Shown here: positions 24,448 through 32,824 of the stretch, in pieces | Position numbering within the stretch: the first letter of the stretch is position 1 | How the letters are laid out: each line of letters starts with the position of its first letter | From: an uncultured Treponema sp. | Lineage (GTDB): Bacteria; Spirochaetota; Spirochaetia; Treponematales; Treponemataceae | Assembly (NCBI GenBank): GCA_946615905.1 | Contig: CAMOIE010000004.1 | Span: 120,921 to 184,920, forward strand | Reading direction: 5' to 3' | Length of the DNA: 64,000 nt | Made by a program: the position numbers and the translations under genes | Notes under the pieces: model-generated | What the model was told of the DNA's origin: nothing | Databases searched by the model: none | The model's input: the letters and a program-made list of their open reading frames with translations, nothing else

Positions 24448-25794
24448 ATGAAGAAAAATGAACGAGATATGACAGCGGGGCCGGTTTGGGAACACATTGT
24501 ATTTTTTGCCCTGCCACTGCTTTTGGGAAATGTTTTTCAGCAACTTTACAATACGGTCGACAATGTTGTCGTAGGAAATTTCATCGGAAAGTCCGCCTTG
24601 GCGGCAGTAGGTTCTTCCGCCCCGATTGTCTTCGCCCTGATTGGATTTTTTATGGGTCTTTCAGCGGGCGCGGGCGTAGTGATTTCACAATACTACGGGG
24701 CAAAGCAGTTTGAAAAAGTCAGCCAGACTGTCCACACAACTATGACGATGACTTTTATTCTCTGCGTCATTTTAACCGTGGTCGGAGTCATTCTTGCCCC
24801 GGAAATGCTCAAATGGATGAACACCCCGGACGATGTTCTTGCCGAAGGTTCCGCCTACCTGAGAATCTTTTTTGCGGGTGCGACAGGAATGTTGGTCTAC
24901 AATATGGGGGCAGGAATTCTGCGCGCCGTCGGAGATTCAAAAAGGCCTTTATACTTTTTGATTTTCACAACCCTTTTGAACACAGGCCTAGACCTTCTTT
25001 TTGTCTGCGTCTTCAACTGGGGAATCAGCGGGGCGGCTTACGCGACGATTTTTTCCCAGGGACTTTCCGCACTCATGATTCTTTTTGTGCTAACCAGGTC
25101 AAAGGAAGCCTACAAAATCGAATGGAGAAAACTTTCTATTAATCGCCCGATTTTACGGCAGATTATCTCAGTCGGTTTGCCCTCCGCTTTCCAGCAACTG
25201 GTGACGGCGGTAAGCAACGTGTTCGTCCAAGCCTACATAAACGCTTTCGGCTCTGCTGTCATGGCCGGATGGTCAGCCTACAGGAGCCTCGACATGTTCA
25301 TGCTCATGCCGATGATGAGCGTTTCCCTTGCGGCAACGACTTTTACTGGGCAGAATATCGGCGCCGGAAAAGCTGACCGTGTTAAAGCCGGAGTCAGAAC
25401 GTCATTTTTGCTTTCTGAAGGAATCACGCTTGTCCTAATTTTGCTCTTATGCTCGTTCAGCCCCCAGCTGGTGAGAATCTTCAACAAGGAATCAGATGTA
25501 ATTGAAAGCGGAGTCCTCTTTATCAGACTCCTTTCCCCCTTGTACGTCTGCTGCGTGGTGAACCAGATTTTCGCCGGAGTCCTTCGCGGTGCCGGAGACG
25601 CAAAAGCCCCCATGCTGATTATGCTCTCAGCCTTCGTGCTTTTCCGCCAAATCTATTTGTTTATCGCCTCCCGCCTGAGCGATTCCCTTTCCGTAGTCGC
25701 GTTCGGCTATCCGATGGGCTGGATTCTCTGCTCGATTTTGATGTACGCCTACTACCGCACCGGCAAATGGAAAAAATACGCAATGGTGGGCTAG
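24448..25794 (+). CDS. MATE-family efflux transporter
   Basis: 448 residues with twelve predicted helices in two halves. Start of the family pattern, GPVWEHIVFFALPLLLGNVFQQLYNTVDNVVVG, is clear; the second half begins near residue 230 (ILRQIISVGLPSAFQQLVTAVSNVFVQ). It exports drugs or metabolites by Na+ or H+ antiport in the inner membrane. The start at 24448 fits the promoter spacing and the family's short N-terminus. Confidence 0.9.
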   Translation: MKKNERDMTAGPVWEHIVFFALPLLLGNVFQQLYNTVDNVVVGNFIGKSALAAVGSSAPIVFALIGFFMGLSAGAGVVISQYYGAKQFEKVSQTVHTTMTMTFILCVILTVVGVILAPEMLKWMNTPDDVLAEGSAYLRIFFAGATGMLVYNMGAGILRAVGDSKRPLYFLIFTTLLNTGLDLLFVCVFNWGISGAAYATIFSQGLSALMILFVLTRSKEAYKIEWRKLSINRPILRQIISVGLPSAFQQLVTAVSNVFVQAYINAFGSAVMAGWSAYRSLDMFMLMPMMSVSLAATTFTGQNIGAGKADRVKAGVRTSFLLSEGITLVLILLLCSFSPQLVRIFNKESDVIESGVLFIRLLSPLYVCCVVNQIFAGVLRGAGDAKAPMLIMLSAFVLFRQIYLFIASRLSDSLSVVAFGYPMGWILCSILMYAYYRTGKWKKYAMVG

Positions 25795-25798
25795 AAAT

Positions 25799-25892
25799 TT
25801 TAATGTATAACATAAAAAAATTTATATTATACATTAAATTAACTTATCTTATACATTGACAGCAAAACCTCCCATTTATATTATACATTAAA
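25799..25892 (+). promoter_or_regulatory. promoter with iterated TTATACATTAA operators
   Basis: Promoter TTGACA (25856-25861), 17-bp spacer, TATTAT (25879-25884). The motif TTATACATT(A/G)A occurs at 25827-25838, 25849-25859 and 25881-25892, and inverted (TTTAATGTATAA) at 25799-25810; the first and inverted copies are perfect 12-bp mirror halves. One copy overlaps the -35 and one the -10, as in autorepression. The downstream gene has an N-terminal HTH. Confidence 0.7.
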
Positions 25893-25900
25893 GGGCTTTT

Positions 25901-26920
25901 ATGAAATTTTCAGAGGAAACTGTCAAAAAAATCAATCATTTTATTCTCTGCAACGTTGAGCGAAATCCGAACTGTATTTCAGACGTAACGCAGTCACACT
26001 TTGGAATCTCAAAGCAGACTGCCGCAAAATACATCGGAGCTTTGGAAAAAGAAAATCTCATAAAAAAGACATCGAAAGGTCGCTATCCGAATTACCAGCT
26101 CGTAAACGAAGTCTCAGAGTTCCGCTACAAGGAAATTCCATCACTTTCCGAAGAAAAAATCCTCGTCCATGACATTGCTCCTCTGATTTCAGGAATGAAA
26201 AAAAACATAGTCCGTGCTTTTGACTACGCTGTAAGCGAAATGGTCAACAATGTAATCGACCACTCTCAGGCTGAGGACATGCAAATTACGGTGACAAAAA
26301 ACGCCGCATGGACCCAGATTCTTGTGGAAGACAACGGAATCGGAATTTTCAACAAAATTCAGCGCGACTTGAATTTGGATGACCCGCAAAACGCAATCAT
26401 AGAGCTTGCAAAGGGAAAATTCACATCCGACTCAAAGCATCACAGCGGCGAAGGAATTTTCTTCACCTCGAAAATTTGCGATGATTTTGCAATCGTCTCG
26501 GAAAATTTAATCTATAAGGGCGACAAACTCGGTTCCATGCTGGAAAAGCAGAACATCAATATGGAAGGAACCAGAGTCTTTTTGAAAATGTACAATGATT
26601 CCAAAATTGACCCGTCTGACATTTTCGACGAATACTCGGATTTGGAAAAAACTCCGTCATTCTACAAAACAAAGGTTCCAGTCAAAATGCTGGAGTCCGG
26701 TGACGTGATTTTAGTCTCCCGCTCACAGGCAAAACGTTTAGTCCACGGCTTTGAGAAATTCAAGGAAGTGATTCTGGATTTTTCAGACGTAAGTGAAATC
26801 GGCCAAGGCTTTGCGGATGAGCTTTTCCGAGTTTGGCAGAATGAACACCCGGACATCAAGCTGCTCCCAATAAACGCATGTGAGCGAGTGGTCAAAATGA
26901 TAGGTCACGTCCTCGGCTGA
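25901..26920 (+). CDS. HTH - histidine-kinase-type ATPase - STAS-like (DUF4325) regulator
   Basis: 339 residues. Residues 1-70: a winged-helix/MarR-like DNA-binding region (SDVTQSHFGISKQTAAKYIGALEKENLI). About 90-235: a GHKL ATPase with N-box SEMVNNVIDHS (112-122), G1 EDNGIGIF (143-150) and G2 GEGIFFTS (183-190), without a phospho-acceptor histidine domain. About 255-339: a STAS-like DUF4325 region (ILDFSDVSEIGQGFADELFRVW). The combination resembles an anti-sigma kinase/antagonist pair fused to a DNA-binding domain. It probably binds the repeats in its own promoter. Confidence 0.8.
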   Translation: MKFSEETVKKINHFILCNVERNPNCISDVTQSHFGISKQTAAKYIGALEKENLIKKTSKGRYPNYQLVNEVSEFRYKEIPSLSEEKILVHDIAPLISGMKKNIVRAFDYAVSEMVNNVIDHSQAEDMQITVTKNAAWTQILVEDNGIGIFNKIQRDLNLDDPQNAIIELAKGKFTSDSKHHSGEGIFFTSKICDDFAIVSENLIYKGDKLGSMLEKQNINMEGTRVFLKMYNDSKIDPSDIFDEYSDLEKTPSFYKTKVPVKMLESGDVILVSRSQAKRLVHGFEKFKEVILDFSDVSEIGQGFADELFRVWQNEHPDIKLLPINACERVVKMIGHVLG

Positions 26921-26932
26921 TTCCAAGTGATT

Positions 26933-27487
26933 CTACAGTGTCTTTTCCATTATGATTCCGTCGGATTTGCTTTTTCTCAGCGAGGGAAAAAATCCATCAA
27001 TCCGGCGGACTTCCTTGAATCCCGCGTTTTCATAAATATGCCTCGCGCCGCCCCATTCCTCATTGACCAAAAGAATGGCCTTTTTGACTTTCGGGTAAGC
27101 CCCGCAAACCGACTCAAAGGCCTTATTAAAGAAAAAAGCTCCCAATCCCCGCCCCTGATAATTCGGCAGCAGGGCGAATGATGACACGTAAAGAATGCAG
27201 CCATCAGCATTATGAACTTTTTTTATCTTGTGACCGAGTTTAAAAATCTTGTCATCAGCAGGGACTGTCGACCAGATTTCACTGGTAAAATAGCCGCAGG
27301 TCAAAGCCTTCCCGTTCTCAAAGACAGTTTTTTCATCCGTGTCGCTCAAAACGATAAATCCTCGTGGAAAAACCTTCAGTCTTTCTTCAAAGGTCTTTTG
27401 CTTCTCCTGAATTTCCGGGATAAAGGCCGCCCGTTCAATTTTCATAATCGGGTCAATGTCAAAATTCTGCGCCGGACAAATAATCAT
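26933..27487 (-). CDS. GNAT-family acetyltransferase
   Basis: 184 residues. Acetyl-CoA-binding motif ALLPNYQGRGLGAFFF (about 110-125), followed by ILLVNEEWGGARHIYENAGFKEV, the usual C-terminal GNAT strand-helix. Substrate unknown. The ATG at 27487 comes 6 nt after an extended -10 box (TGATATAAT), with no ribosome site. Convergent with the regulator upstream. Confidence 0.85.
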   Translation of the reverse strand: MIICPAQNFDIDPIMKIERAAFIPEIQEKQKTFEERLKVFPRGFIVLSDTDEKTVFENGKALTCGYFTSEIWSTVPADDKIFKLGHKIKKVHNADGCILYVSSFALLPNYQGRGLGAFFFNKAFESVCGAYPKVKKAILLVNEEWGGARHIYENAGFKEVRRIDGFFPSLRKSKSDGIIMEKTL

Positions 27488-27493
27488 AACAAT

Positions 27494-27502
27494 ATTATAT
27501 CA
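27494..27502 (-). promoter_or_regulatory. leaderless extended -10 promoter of the GNAT gene
   Basis: TGATATAAT on the minus strand, ending 6 nt before the ATG at 27487. A clear -35 is missing, as is common with extended -10 promoters. Confidence 0.55.
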
Positions 27503-27531
27503 TAAATACATTTTTAAGACCCGCTTAACTT

Positions 27532-27560
27532 TTGACAAACCTATATTTGTATTATAAAAT
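27532..27560 (+). promoter_or_regulatory. promoter of the PilZ gene
   Basis: TTGACA (27532-27537), 17-bp spacer, TAAAAT (27555-27560); leader of about 22 nt. Confidence 0.65.
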
Positions 27561-27588
27561 GAAAATAACTTAGCGAAACGGAAATAAA

Positions 27589-28440
27589 ATGGAATTTAGA
27601 ACAGAAATAGAAGGTCGAAAAACTTTTTTCATAGTTCCAGATGCGTCTCTTTTGCCAGAAGCATATCTTCAGGACTTGCTTTCTTCTGGCTATGAGTCTT
27701 ATATCATTGATGACACAACCCATTATTGCCCGATTGACGCAAAAATCAGAATCATAATCGAATCCTTTCCAGACTCAATCCTCTTTTTCTTCATTGATTC
27801 CCAGATTGAAGGCATAGACTGGCACCGTTATATCGCATTGTTACAGCAGGAATTCGGTGGAAGAATTCTAATCGGCGTTCTTTATCGCAAGAGAACCGAA
27901 ACAGAACGCCGAGAGCTTGAAAGATTTTACCTTATGAACGTTGGAATTCAGTGTGGCTGTATCGCCTTGGAATATCAGAAATCCAAGAATTTTGACTTGA
28001 TTATGAAAGTCATGTACGCGAATCAGGCCTGCGGTCGCCGTAAAAACGTCCGCGCCCTCTGCGACAAAATGAGCAACGCAAACTTCGACTTTGGCGGAAC
28101 CCACTTTGTAGGCAACGTCTCTGACGTTTCATTGAGCCATTTTTCATTCGTACTGCCCGGAGACCGAACATGGCCGGACATTCCGATTTACGAGAAAATC
28201 AACAATATTTTCGTCACATTCAACGGAATGCACTTCCGCACGAATGCGCTCTTAGCCTTAAAACGCGAAGTAAACGGCACGATGCTTTTCATATTCATGT
28301 TCCTAAAGTCAACAGGACAGAACGGCCTTGACCCTGACATAGAGCCTCGCGTGAGCGAAAAAATCTACATGGTCGTAAGCAACAAAGTCAAAAGCTACCT
28401 CCGCGAACTTTTTGACGAAGCCGCAAAAGCCTACAGATAA
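27589..28440 (+). CDS. PilZ-domain protein, putative c-di-GMP effector
   Basis: 283 residues. The N-terminal ~140 residues are a spirochaete-type unknown domain. The region CGRRKNVRALC (about 146-156) supplies an R-x3-R type motif and is followed by beta strands with DVSLSHFSF (about 177-185), a relaxed form of the PilZ (D/N)xSxxG motif. Such proteins bind cyclic di-GMP and control motility or surface functions. The GGDEF protein at 13634 could supply the ligand. Binding is not certain given the relaxed second motif. Confidence 0.7.
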   Translation: MEFRTEIEGRKTFFIVPDASLLPEAYLQDLLSSGYESYIIDDTTHYCPIDAKIRIIIESFPDSILFFFIDSQIEGIDWHRYIALLQQEFGGRILIGVLYRKRTETERRELERFYLMNVGIQCGCIALEYQKSKNFDLIMKVMYANQACGRRKNVRALCDKMSNANFDFGGTHFVGNVSDVSLSHFSFVLPGDRTWPDIPIYEKINNIFVTFNGMHFRTNALLALKREVNGTMLFIFMFLKSTGQNGLDPDIEPRVSEKIYMVVSNKVKSYLRELFDEAAKAYR

Positions 28441-28454
28441 TCAGGCAGCCTCTG

Positions 28455-30707
28455 TCAACCCGGTAAAACACAAAGTCCCCTGCCCCGGAATTTCTGGGGT
28501 TCGGCATCAGCTTTTTCCGTGGATTCCTCGCCCATGTAAATCCAGCTTATCTTTTTTCCGCCTTTCACTTGGATTTTATCCCCGCCAAGCCAGTAAATCC
28601 GATTTTTATCTTCTGGTAGCGGGGCGGCAAAGGCCTCATCGCGTTTTTGCTCGTACAATTCAATATTTTTTGCGATAAAGTCTTTTTTTACGGTCGGCTT
28701 AGGCAGGTCAAAATCAAACCAGCTTTGAACAGGCCGCTCTAGTCCACGTCCGTGCATCCACTCGTCAAGAGAATATTCCAAAGCGGGACCGAATTTTTCA
28801 GATTTTTCCTCGCCCTTAAAGTGAAGTCCGTTTTTGGCAAAAAGCGGAATCTCCTTTTCCTCAAGGGGCTTTAAGTCCGGCCACTTGCCTTCCTTCCATT
28901 CCTTGTAAACGCGGGAATGCCTGGTAAGAACAAATTTATGCCAAAAAGAAGAATCCAAAAGTCCGGCGGCGTAAAACTGTCGCAGGGTTTCCATGGAATT
29001 AATCAAATCCTGAGCCTTTTGCATCCAGTAGCCGTAAATCATGTAGGCGTGAACCAGAATTCCTGCTTCCTTAAAGGCGCAGCAAGCCTGAACGACTCCG
29101 GCCAAATCTATTCCTTTGTGAATCGCGTCAAGTCCGTTGCCGGTCGCAATCTCAAGTCCGCCTGAGACTCCGACAAGTCCGCCGTAAGCGAGAAAATCCG
29201 CGACATCACGGGTAAAAAACTTTTCAAAGCGGATGTTTCCCCACCAGGAAATTGGAGAGCCGTGCGAGATATTTTCTTTTGCAAAAGCAAGCATCATGGC
29301 AGGAGGCATGGCTTCGTCCACAAAATGGATTCCGTAGACTTTTTTTTCGCGGCAGGTCGCTAAAAGTCCCTCATACAATTTTTTGATGTCAGTCGGACAG
29401 TAACCGCAAACGTAGTCAAGAGTCACATCGCAAAAGGCACACTGGTGCCAGTAGCAGCCGTGAGCCATGTAAGCTTTTATCCACGCCCCGTCAGACCAAA
29501 GCCTGTGCATGGGATTCGTGTCGTCTATCAAAAGTGGGTAGCGGGAATAGTCGATGTCAGAAAAATCCGGGACTATTGAAGCCGTCTGCTCTTTTTCAAA
29601 ATTTTGGGCGTCATCATCGGATTCTGCGGGTTCAATCACGGAGCCAGCAGTAAAAAGCCTAAGTTTATAGATTTGCGCGACTGTCCACTCAGTTCGCTGA
29701 ATACGGTCATTGAGCCTGCGGTGTCCTGAGCCTGTCGAAGGGTCGAAATGACCGTCAACGTTATTTGTCCTAAAACAATCCGTGTGACTTTTTTTTAGCA
29801 AAGCGGACTCCATCAGCCGCCAGTAAGACCCGTAGCCCCGGTCGTAGCTCAGCGCATCGCAGAAATCAAAAAGTCCTGCCTCGTTCGTCTCGCGCAGCTC
29901 CGTGTTGATAAAGCCGCCGCCAAAGGTGACAAAAACATTTTCCCCGAATTTTTGCTTGAAAAATTTTCCAGTCGCAAGGGCTGGCGTAAAAGTTCCTGCG
30001 AACGGCAGGGAAACGCAGACCAAAGTCTTTTCGTCAGAATCCACATTTATCAATTCTTTGACGCGGGGATTTTCAATCAGATTTTCCAAGACCGGTAGGT
30101 AAAAAGTCTTCAAGACCGGGGAGTCTGCGCCTGAGGCGATTTTTTCAAAAGAAGACTCGCTTACAGTCAGGCTCTCGGCGTAGCGGACAAGGGCGAAATT
30201 CTCGTCAAAAACCGCCGTGATAAAGTCCGCCAAATCCGCGATTGCGTAACTTGCAAGCGAGCGGGCATCGTCAGTCGTAAGCTGATGGTCAAGGCCTTGC
30301 AGGTAACGCTCCATCCTGGCTCCGCGCGGAACATGCGCCCCGAAAGCAAAACGGTGGGCACTCTCATAAGAAGTCCCCTGCCCCGCCGCCGGACGCAAAA
30401 TCGCTGTGATTGTATCAATCCAATTGAGCCACAAGTCCTTCGTGCTGATGTAACGGCGCAAATTAAAGGCAGCCTCAGAATTTCCCGCTCGCTCAAAAGA
30501 ATCTGCCAAGTCGACGGCTTTTTTAGAGCAAAGTGAGAATAATTTTTCCAAACCGGAACGGCAAAAAATCGCGTCAAAAAGAGAAATATTCAGGTCGAAC
30601 CAGGCTGTCTTGCAGCCCTGATTTTTAAAAAATGCGGAAAGATAAGCCCCGCTCGGATAAGCTGTGTTCAGCTGCATGACCGGCGGTTGAAGAATTAAAA
30701 CGTTCAC
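28455..30707 (-). CDS. B12-binding-type radical SAM protein
   Basis: 750 residues. N-terminal part (MNVLILQPPVMQLNTAYPSGAYLSAFF) resembles the cobalamin-binding domain of COG1032 proteins; the radical SAM core begins near residue 410 with HGCYWHQCAFC. The three cysteines are spaced C-x4-C-x2-C, not the usual C-x3-C-x2-C. A 49-bp dispersed repeat is read in frame at residues ~319-335. The start is a GTG that overlaps the coaBC stop (GTGA), so the genes are coupled. The substrate is unknown; members include methyltransferases and cyclases. Confidence 0.8.
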   Translation of the reverse strand: MNVLILQPPVMQLNTAYPSGAYLSAFFKNQGCKTAWFDLNISLFDAIFCRSGLEKLFSLCSKKAVDLADSFERAGNSEAAFNLRRYISTKDLWLNWIDTITAILRPAAGQGTSYESAHRFAFGAHVPRGARMERYLQGLDHQLTTDDARSLASYAIADLADFITAVFDENFALVRYAESLTVSESSFEKIASGADSPVLKTFYLPVLENLIENPRVKELINVDSDEKTLVCVSLPFAGTFTPALATGKFFKQKFGENVFVTFGGGFINTELRETNEAGLFDFCDALSYDRGYGSYWRLMESALLKKSHTDCFRTNNVDGHFDPSTGSGHRRLNDRIQRTEWTVAQIYKLRLFTAGSVIEPAESDDDAQNFEKEQTASIVPDFSDIDYSRYPLLIDDTNPMHRLWSDGAWIKAYMAHGCYWHQCAFCDVTLDYVCGYCPTDIKKLYEGLLATCREKKVYGIHFVDEAMPPAMMLAFAKENISHGSPISWWGNIRFEKFFTRDVADFLAYGGLVGVSGGLEIATGNGLDAIHKGIDLAGVVQACCAFKEAGILVHAYMIYGYWMQKAQDLINSMETLRQFYAAGLLDSSFWHKFVLTRHSRVYKEWKEGKWPDLKPLEEKEIPLFAKNGLHFKGEEKSEKFGPALEYSLDEWMHGRGLERPVQSWFDFDLPKPTVKKDFIAKNIELYEQKRDEAFAAPLPEDKNRIYWLGGDKIQVKGGKKISWIYMGEESTEKADAEPQKFRGRGLCVLPG
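29705..29753. repeat. 49-bp palindromic dispersed repeat inside the radical SAM gene
   Basis: Ends GGTCATTGAG and GAAATGACC, with CCTGAGCCTGTCGAAGGGTC in the middle, the sequence of a widespread bacterial short interspersed repeat. In the gene it translates to HFDPSTGSGHRRLND with no stop or frameshift. Confidence 0.75.
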
Positions 30708-31909
30708 GAGGCATTACCTGCCGATTTTCCAAGAATCTCGTCAAAAATCTGCGAGGCGGCTTCTTCTTTGCTCAAAAGTGGAAGCTCCTTGCAGGAATCT
30801 TTTGTAATCACAGTGATTACGTTCGTGTCACCGGCAAATCCCGCACCTTTTACCTTCAAATTGTTGGCGCAAATCATATCAATCTGCTTTTTTTCAAGTT
30901 TTTTGCGGGAATTTTCCAGCATATTTTGAGTTTCCATTGAAAATCCGCAGACAAACTGACTTTTCCGTTTGTTTTTTCCAATCCAAGCGAGAATATCATC
31001 CGTCCTTTCAAGCTCTATTTTCAAATCCCCGTCTGCTTTTTTGATTTTCTGGTCAGAGACATGAGACGGCCTGTAGTCGGCAACTGCGGCAGCCTTGACG
31101 ATTATGTCCGCATTCTCAAAATTTTCTTTTACCGCATTGAACATGTCCATGGCGGAAATTATGTCAATTCGCTTTACACCGGCGGGCGTTTTCAGGTTGA
31201 CTTGCCCCGTCACAAGGGTCACGTCAGCTCCGCGTTCAGCCGCGACTTTTGCAAGGGCAAAGCCCATCTTGCCGGAAGAATGATTTGTCAAATAGCGGAC
31301 AGGATCAAGGCTTTCTTGAGTAGGACCTGCCGTGATCAGAATTTTTTTGCTGGACAAATCCTTTTTGCGGGCAATCTCAAGCTCTATCTGGGCAAACAAA
31401 TCCTCAGGCTCTGGCATTTTGCCTTTTCCTGTGTCACCGCAGGCAAGGTAGCCTGAAGCAGAGTCAATAATCTTGATTCCGTACTTGCGGCAGAGAGCCA
31501 AATTATCCTGCGTCACAGGATTTTCCAGCATGGCCGTGTTCATGGCAGGTGAAATTATTTTTGGACACTTTGCGGCAAGGAAAGTCGTTGTAAGCATGTC
31601 ATCCGCAAGCCCGTGGGCGACTTTCGCGATTGTGTTGGCAGTTGCAGGAGCGATTATAAAAATGTCAGCTTTTTTCGCGATTGAGACGTGTCCGACCTTG
31701 AATTCAAAATTGCGGTCAAAGGTGTCAATCATGCACTTGTGGCCGGTCAGAGTTTCAAAAGTGACCGGATTTATAAAATTCACCGCGTGGCTAGTCATAA
31801 TCACGTGGACATCAGCACCGGATTTTACCAGCATACTTGCAAGAGAAGCCGCCTTGTAGGCTGCAATCGAGCCGGTCACTCCGAGAACTACAGTTTTTCC
31901 GTTAAGCAT
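30704..31909 (-). CDS. coaBC: bifunctional phosphopantothenoylcysteine decarboxylase/synthetase
   Basis: 401 residues. N-terminal flavin domain CoaC (GVTGSIAAYKAASL, the catalytic-loop PAMNTAML, and SGYLACGDTGKG) and C-terminal CoaB (ILITAGPTQESLDPVRYLTNHSSGKMGFALA, and ICANNLKVKGAGFAGDTN). It makes phosphopantothenoylcysteine and decarboxylates it in coenzyme A synthesis. CAGGAG lies 7 nt before the ATG. First gene of an operon with the radical SAM protein. Confidence 0.95.
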   Translation of the reverse strand: MLNGKTVVLGVTGSIAAYKAASLASMLVKSGADVHVIMTSHAVNFINPVTFETLTGHKCMIDTFDRNFEFKVGHVSIAKKADIFIIAPATANTIAKVAHGLADDMLTTTFLAAKCPKIISPAMNTAMLENPVTQDNLALCRKYGIKIIDSASGYLACGDTGKGKMPEPEDLFAQIELEIARKKDLSSKKILITAGPTQESLDPVRYLTNHSSGKMGFALAKVAAERGADVTLVTGQVNLKTPAGVKRIDIISAMDMFNAVKENFENADIIVKAAAVADYRPSHVSDQKIKKADGDLKIELERTDDILAWIGKNKRKSQFVCGFSMETQNMLENSRKKLEKKQIDMICANNLKVKGAGFAGDTNVITVITKDSCKELPLLSKEEAASQIFDEILGKSAGNAS

Positions 31910-31931
31910 AAAAGTCTCCTGTTTAAGTCCG

Positions 31932-32729
31932 CTATATTTTGTAGGCCCTGAAAGCGTCAGGATGATTCAAGGCTTTGTGGGTCGCCATCACGGCTGCCCG
32001 GTCAAAAGTTTTTTGGATTAAAAGAGCTTCGTCTTTGCTCAAGGCCGCGCGGGAAAGAACTTCGTCCCAAAGTTTTTGCATGTTTTCGCGGCCGGTGTGA
32101 GAAAAAAATCCGATTTGGGCCAAATCTTCCAAAATGAATTCGACAGTCTGCTTTAATTCTCCACGGGAAAGAGCTTCCCTGACATTTCTATTTTGACCGG
32201 AATCAGAATTCTCAGAATTTTTAAGTCCTGCGCGGAAAATCTCGTAGCAAACCACTTGAACCGCATGGCTCAAATTCAGAGAACCGAAGCTTTCGCTAGA
32301 GGGAATCGTCACCGCAAAATCACATTCTTCGACTTCCTCGGAAGAAAGGCCTGATTTCTCATTGCCAAAGACAATCGCGGCGTGAGAATTTTCCCCTTGA
32401 GAAGAAGCGGCATTCACGACCATTTTGGCAAGGTCTTCCGGCAAAAGCAAAGTTCCCTTGCGCTTGAGTCCAGTCCGCCTGGTTGTTCCGGCGGCAAATA
32501 CACAGTCAAAAGCGGCTTCTTTTATCGAGTCAAAAAATTTCGCGTTTTCAAAAATCGGAGCGGCGTGAATGGCAAGTCTTTTTACGGCTTCCTCGTCGAT
32601 GTCTGATTTTTTTGTGCCGACAATACGCAAATCGCTCATATCGCAGTTGGCCATTGCCCGGCAGACCGAACCGATATTCCGACTTTCCGCAGGGCGCGCC
32701 AAAATCACGGCAACTTTACTAAAATCCAT
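31932..32729 (-). CDS. TrmJ/LasT-like RNA methyltransferase (SPOUT)
   Basis: 265 residues. SPOUT knot motifs: ARPAESRNIGSVCRAM, AIVFGNEKSGLSSEEVEECDFAVTIP and SFGSLNLSHAVQVVCYE. The family 2'-O-methylates tRNA position 32 (TrmJ) or related RNAs with SAM. C-terminal helical extension about 170-265. The ATG at 32729 comes 6 nt after its -10 box, with no ribosome site. Confidence 0.88.
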   Translation of the reverse strand: MDFSKVAVILARPAESRNIGSVCRAMANCDMSDLRIVGTKKSDIDEEAVKRLAIHAAPIFENAKFFDSIKEAAFDCVFAAGTTRRTGLKRKGTLLLPEDLAKMVVNAASSQGENSHAAIVFGNEKSGLSSEEVEECDFAVTIPSSESFGSLNLSHAVQVVCYEIFRAGLKNSENSDSGQNRNVREALSRGELKQTVEFILEDLAQIGFFSHTGRENMQKLWDEVLSRAALSKDEALLIQKTFDRAAVMATHKALNHPDAFRAYKI

Positions 32730-32735
32730 GGTCAG

Positions 32736-32764
32736 ATTCTAGCACAAAGGCAAAAAATATACAA
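32736..32764 (-). promoter_or_regulatory. leaderless promoter of the TrmJ-like gene
   Basis: TTGTAT (32764-32759), 17-bp spacer, extended -10 TGCTAGAAT with TAGAAT at 32741-32736, 6 nt before the ATG. Confidence 0.65.
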
Positions 32765-32804
32765 AAAAAAGGGGCTGCCCATACTTTTGGGACAGACCCC
32801 TTCT
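32763..32804 (-). terminator. intrinsic terminator of the SDR gene
   Basis: AAGGGGTCTGTCC and GGGCAGCCCCTT arms on the minus strand, followed by a run of T. Confidence 0.85.
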
Positions 32805-32824
32805 ATCTAGCCTGAAAATCTAAG

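Noticed and set aside
32763..32804. A MITE end, because GGGGCTG...CAGACCCC resembles the ends at 53761-53942
   Set aside because: Only a short stem with a T-run after a gene; a terminator explains it.
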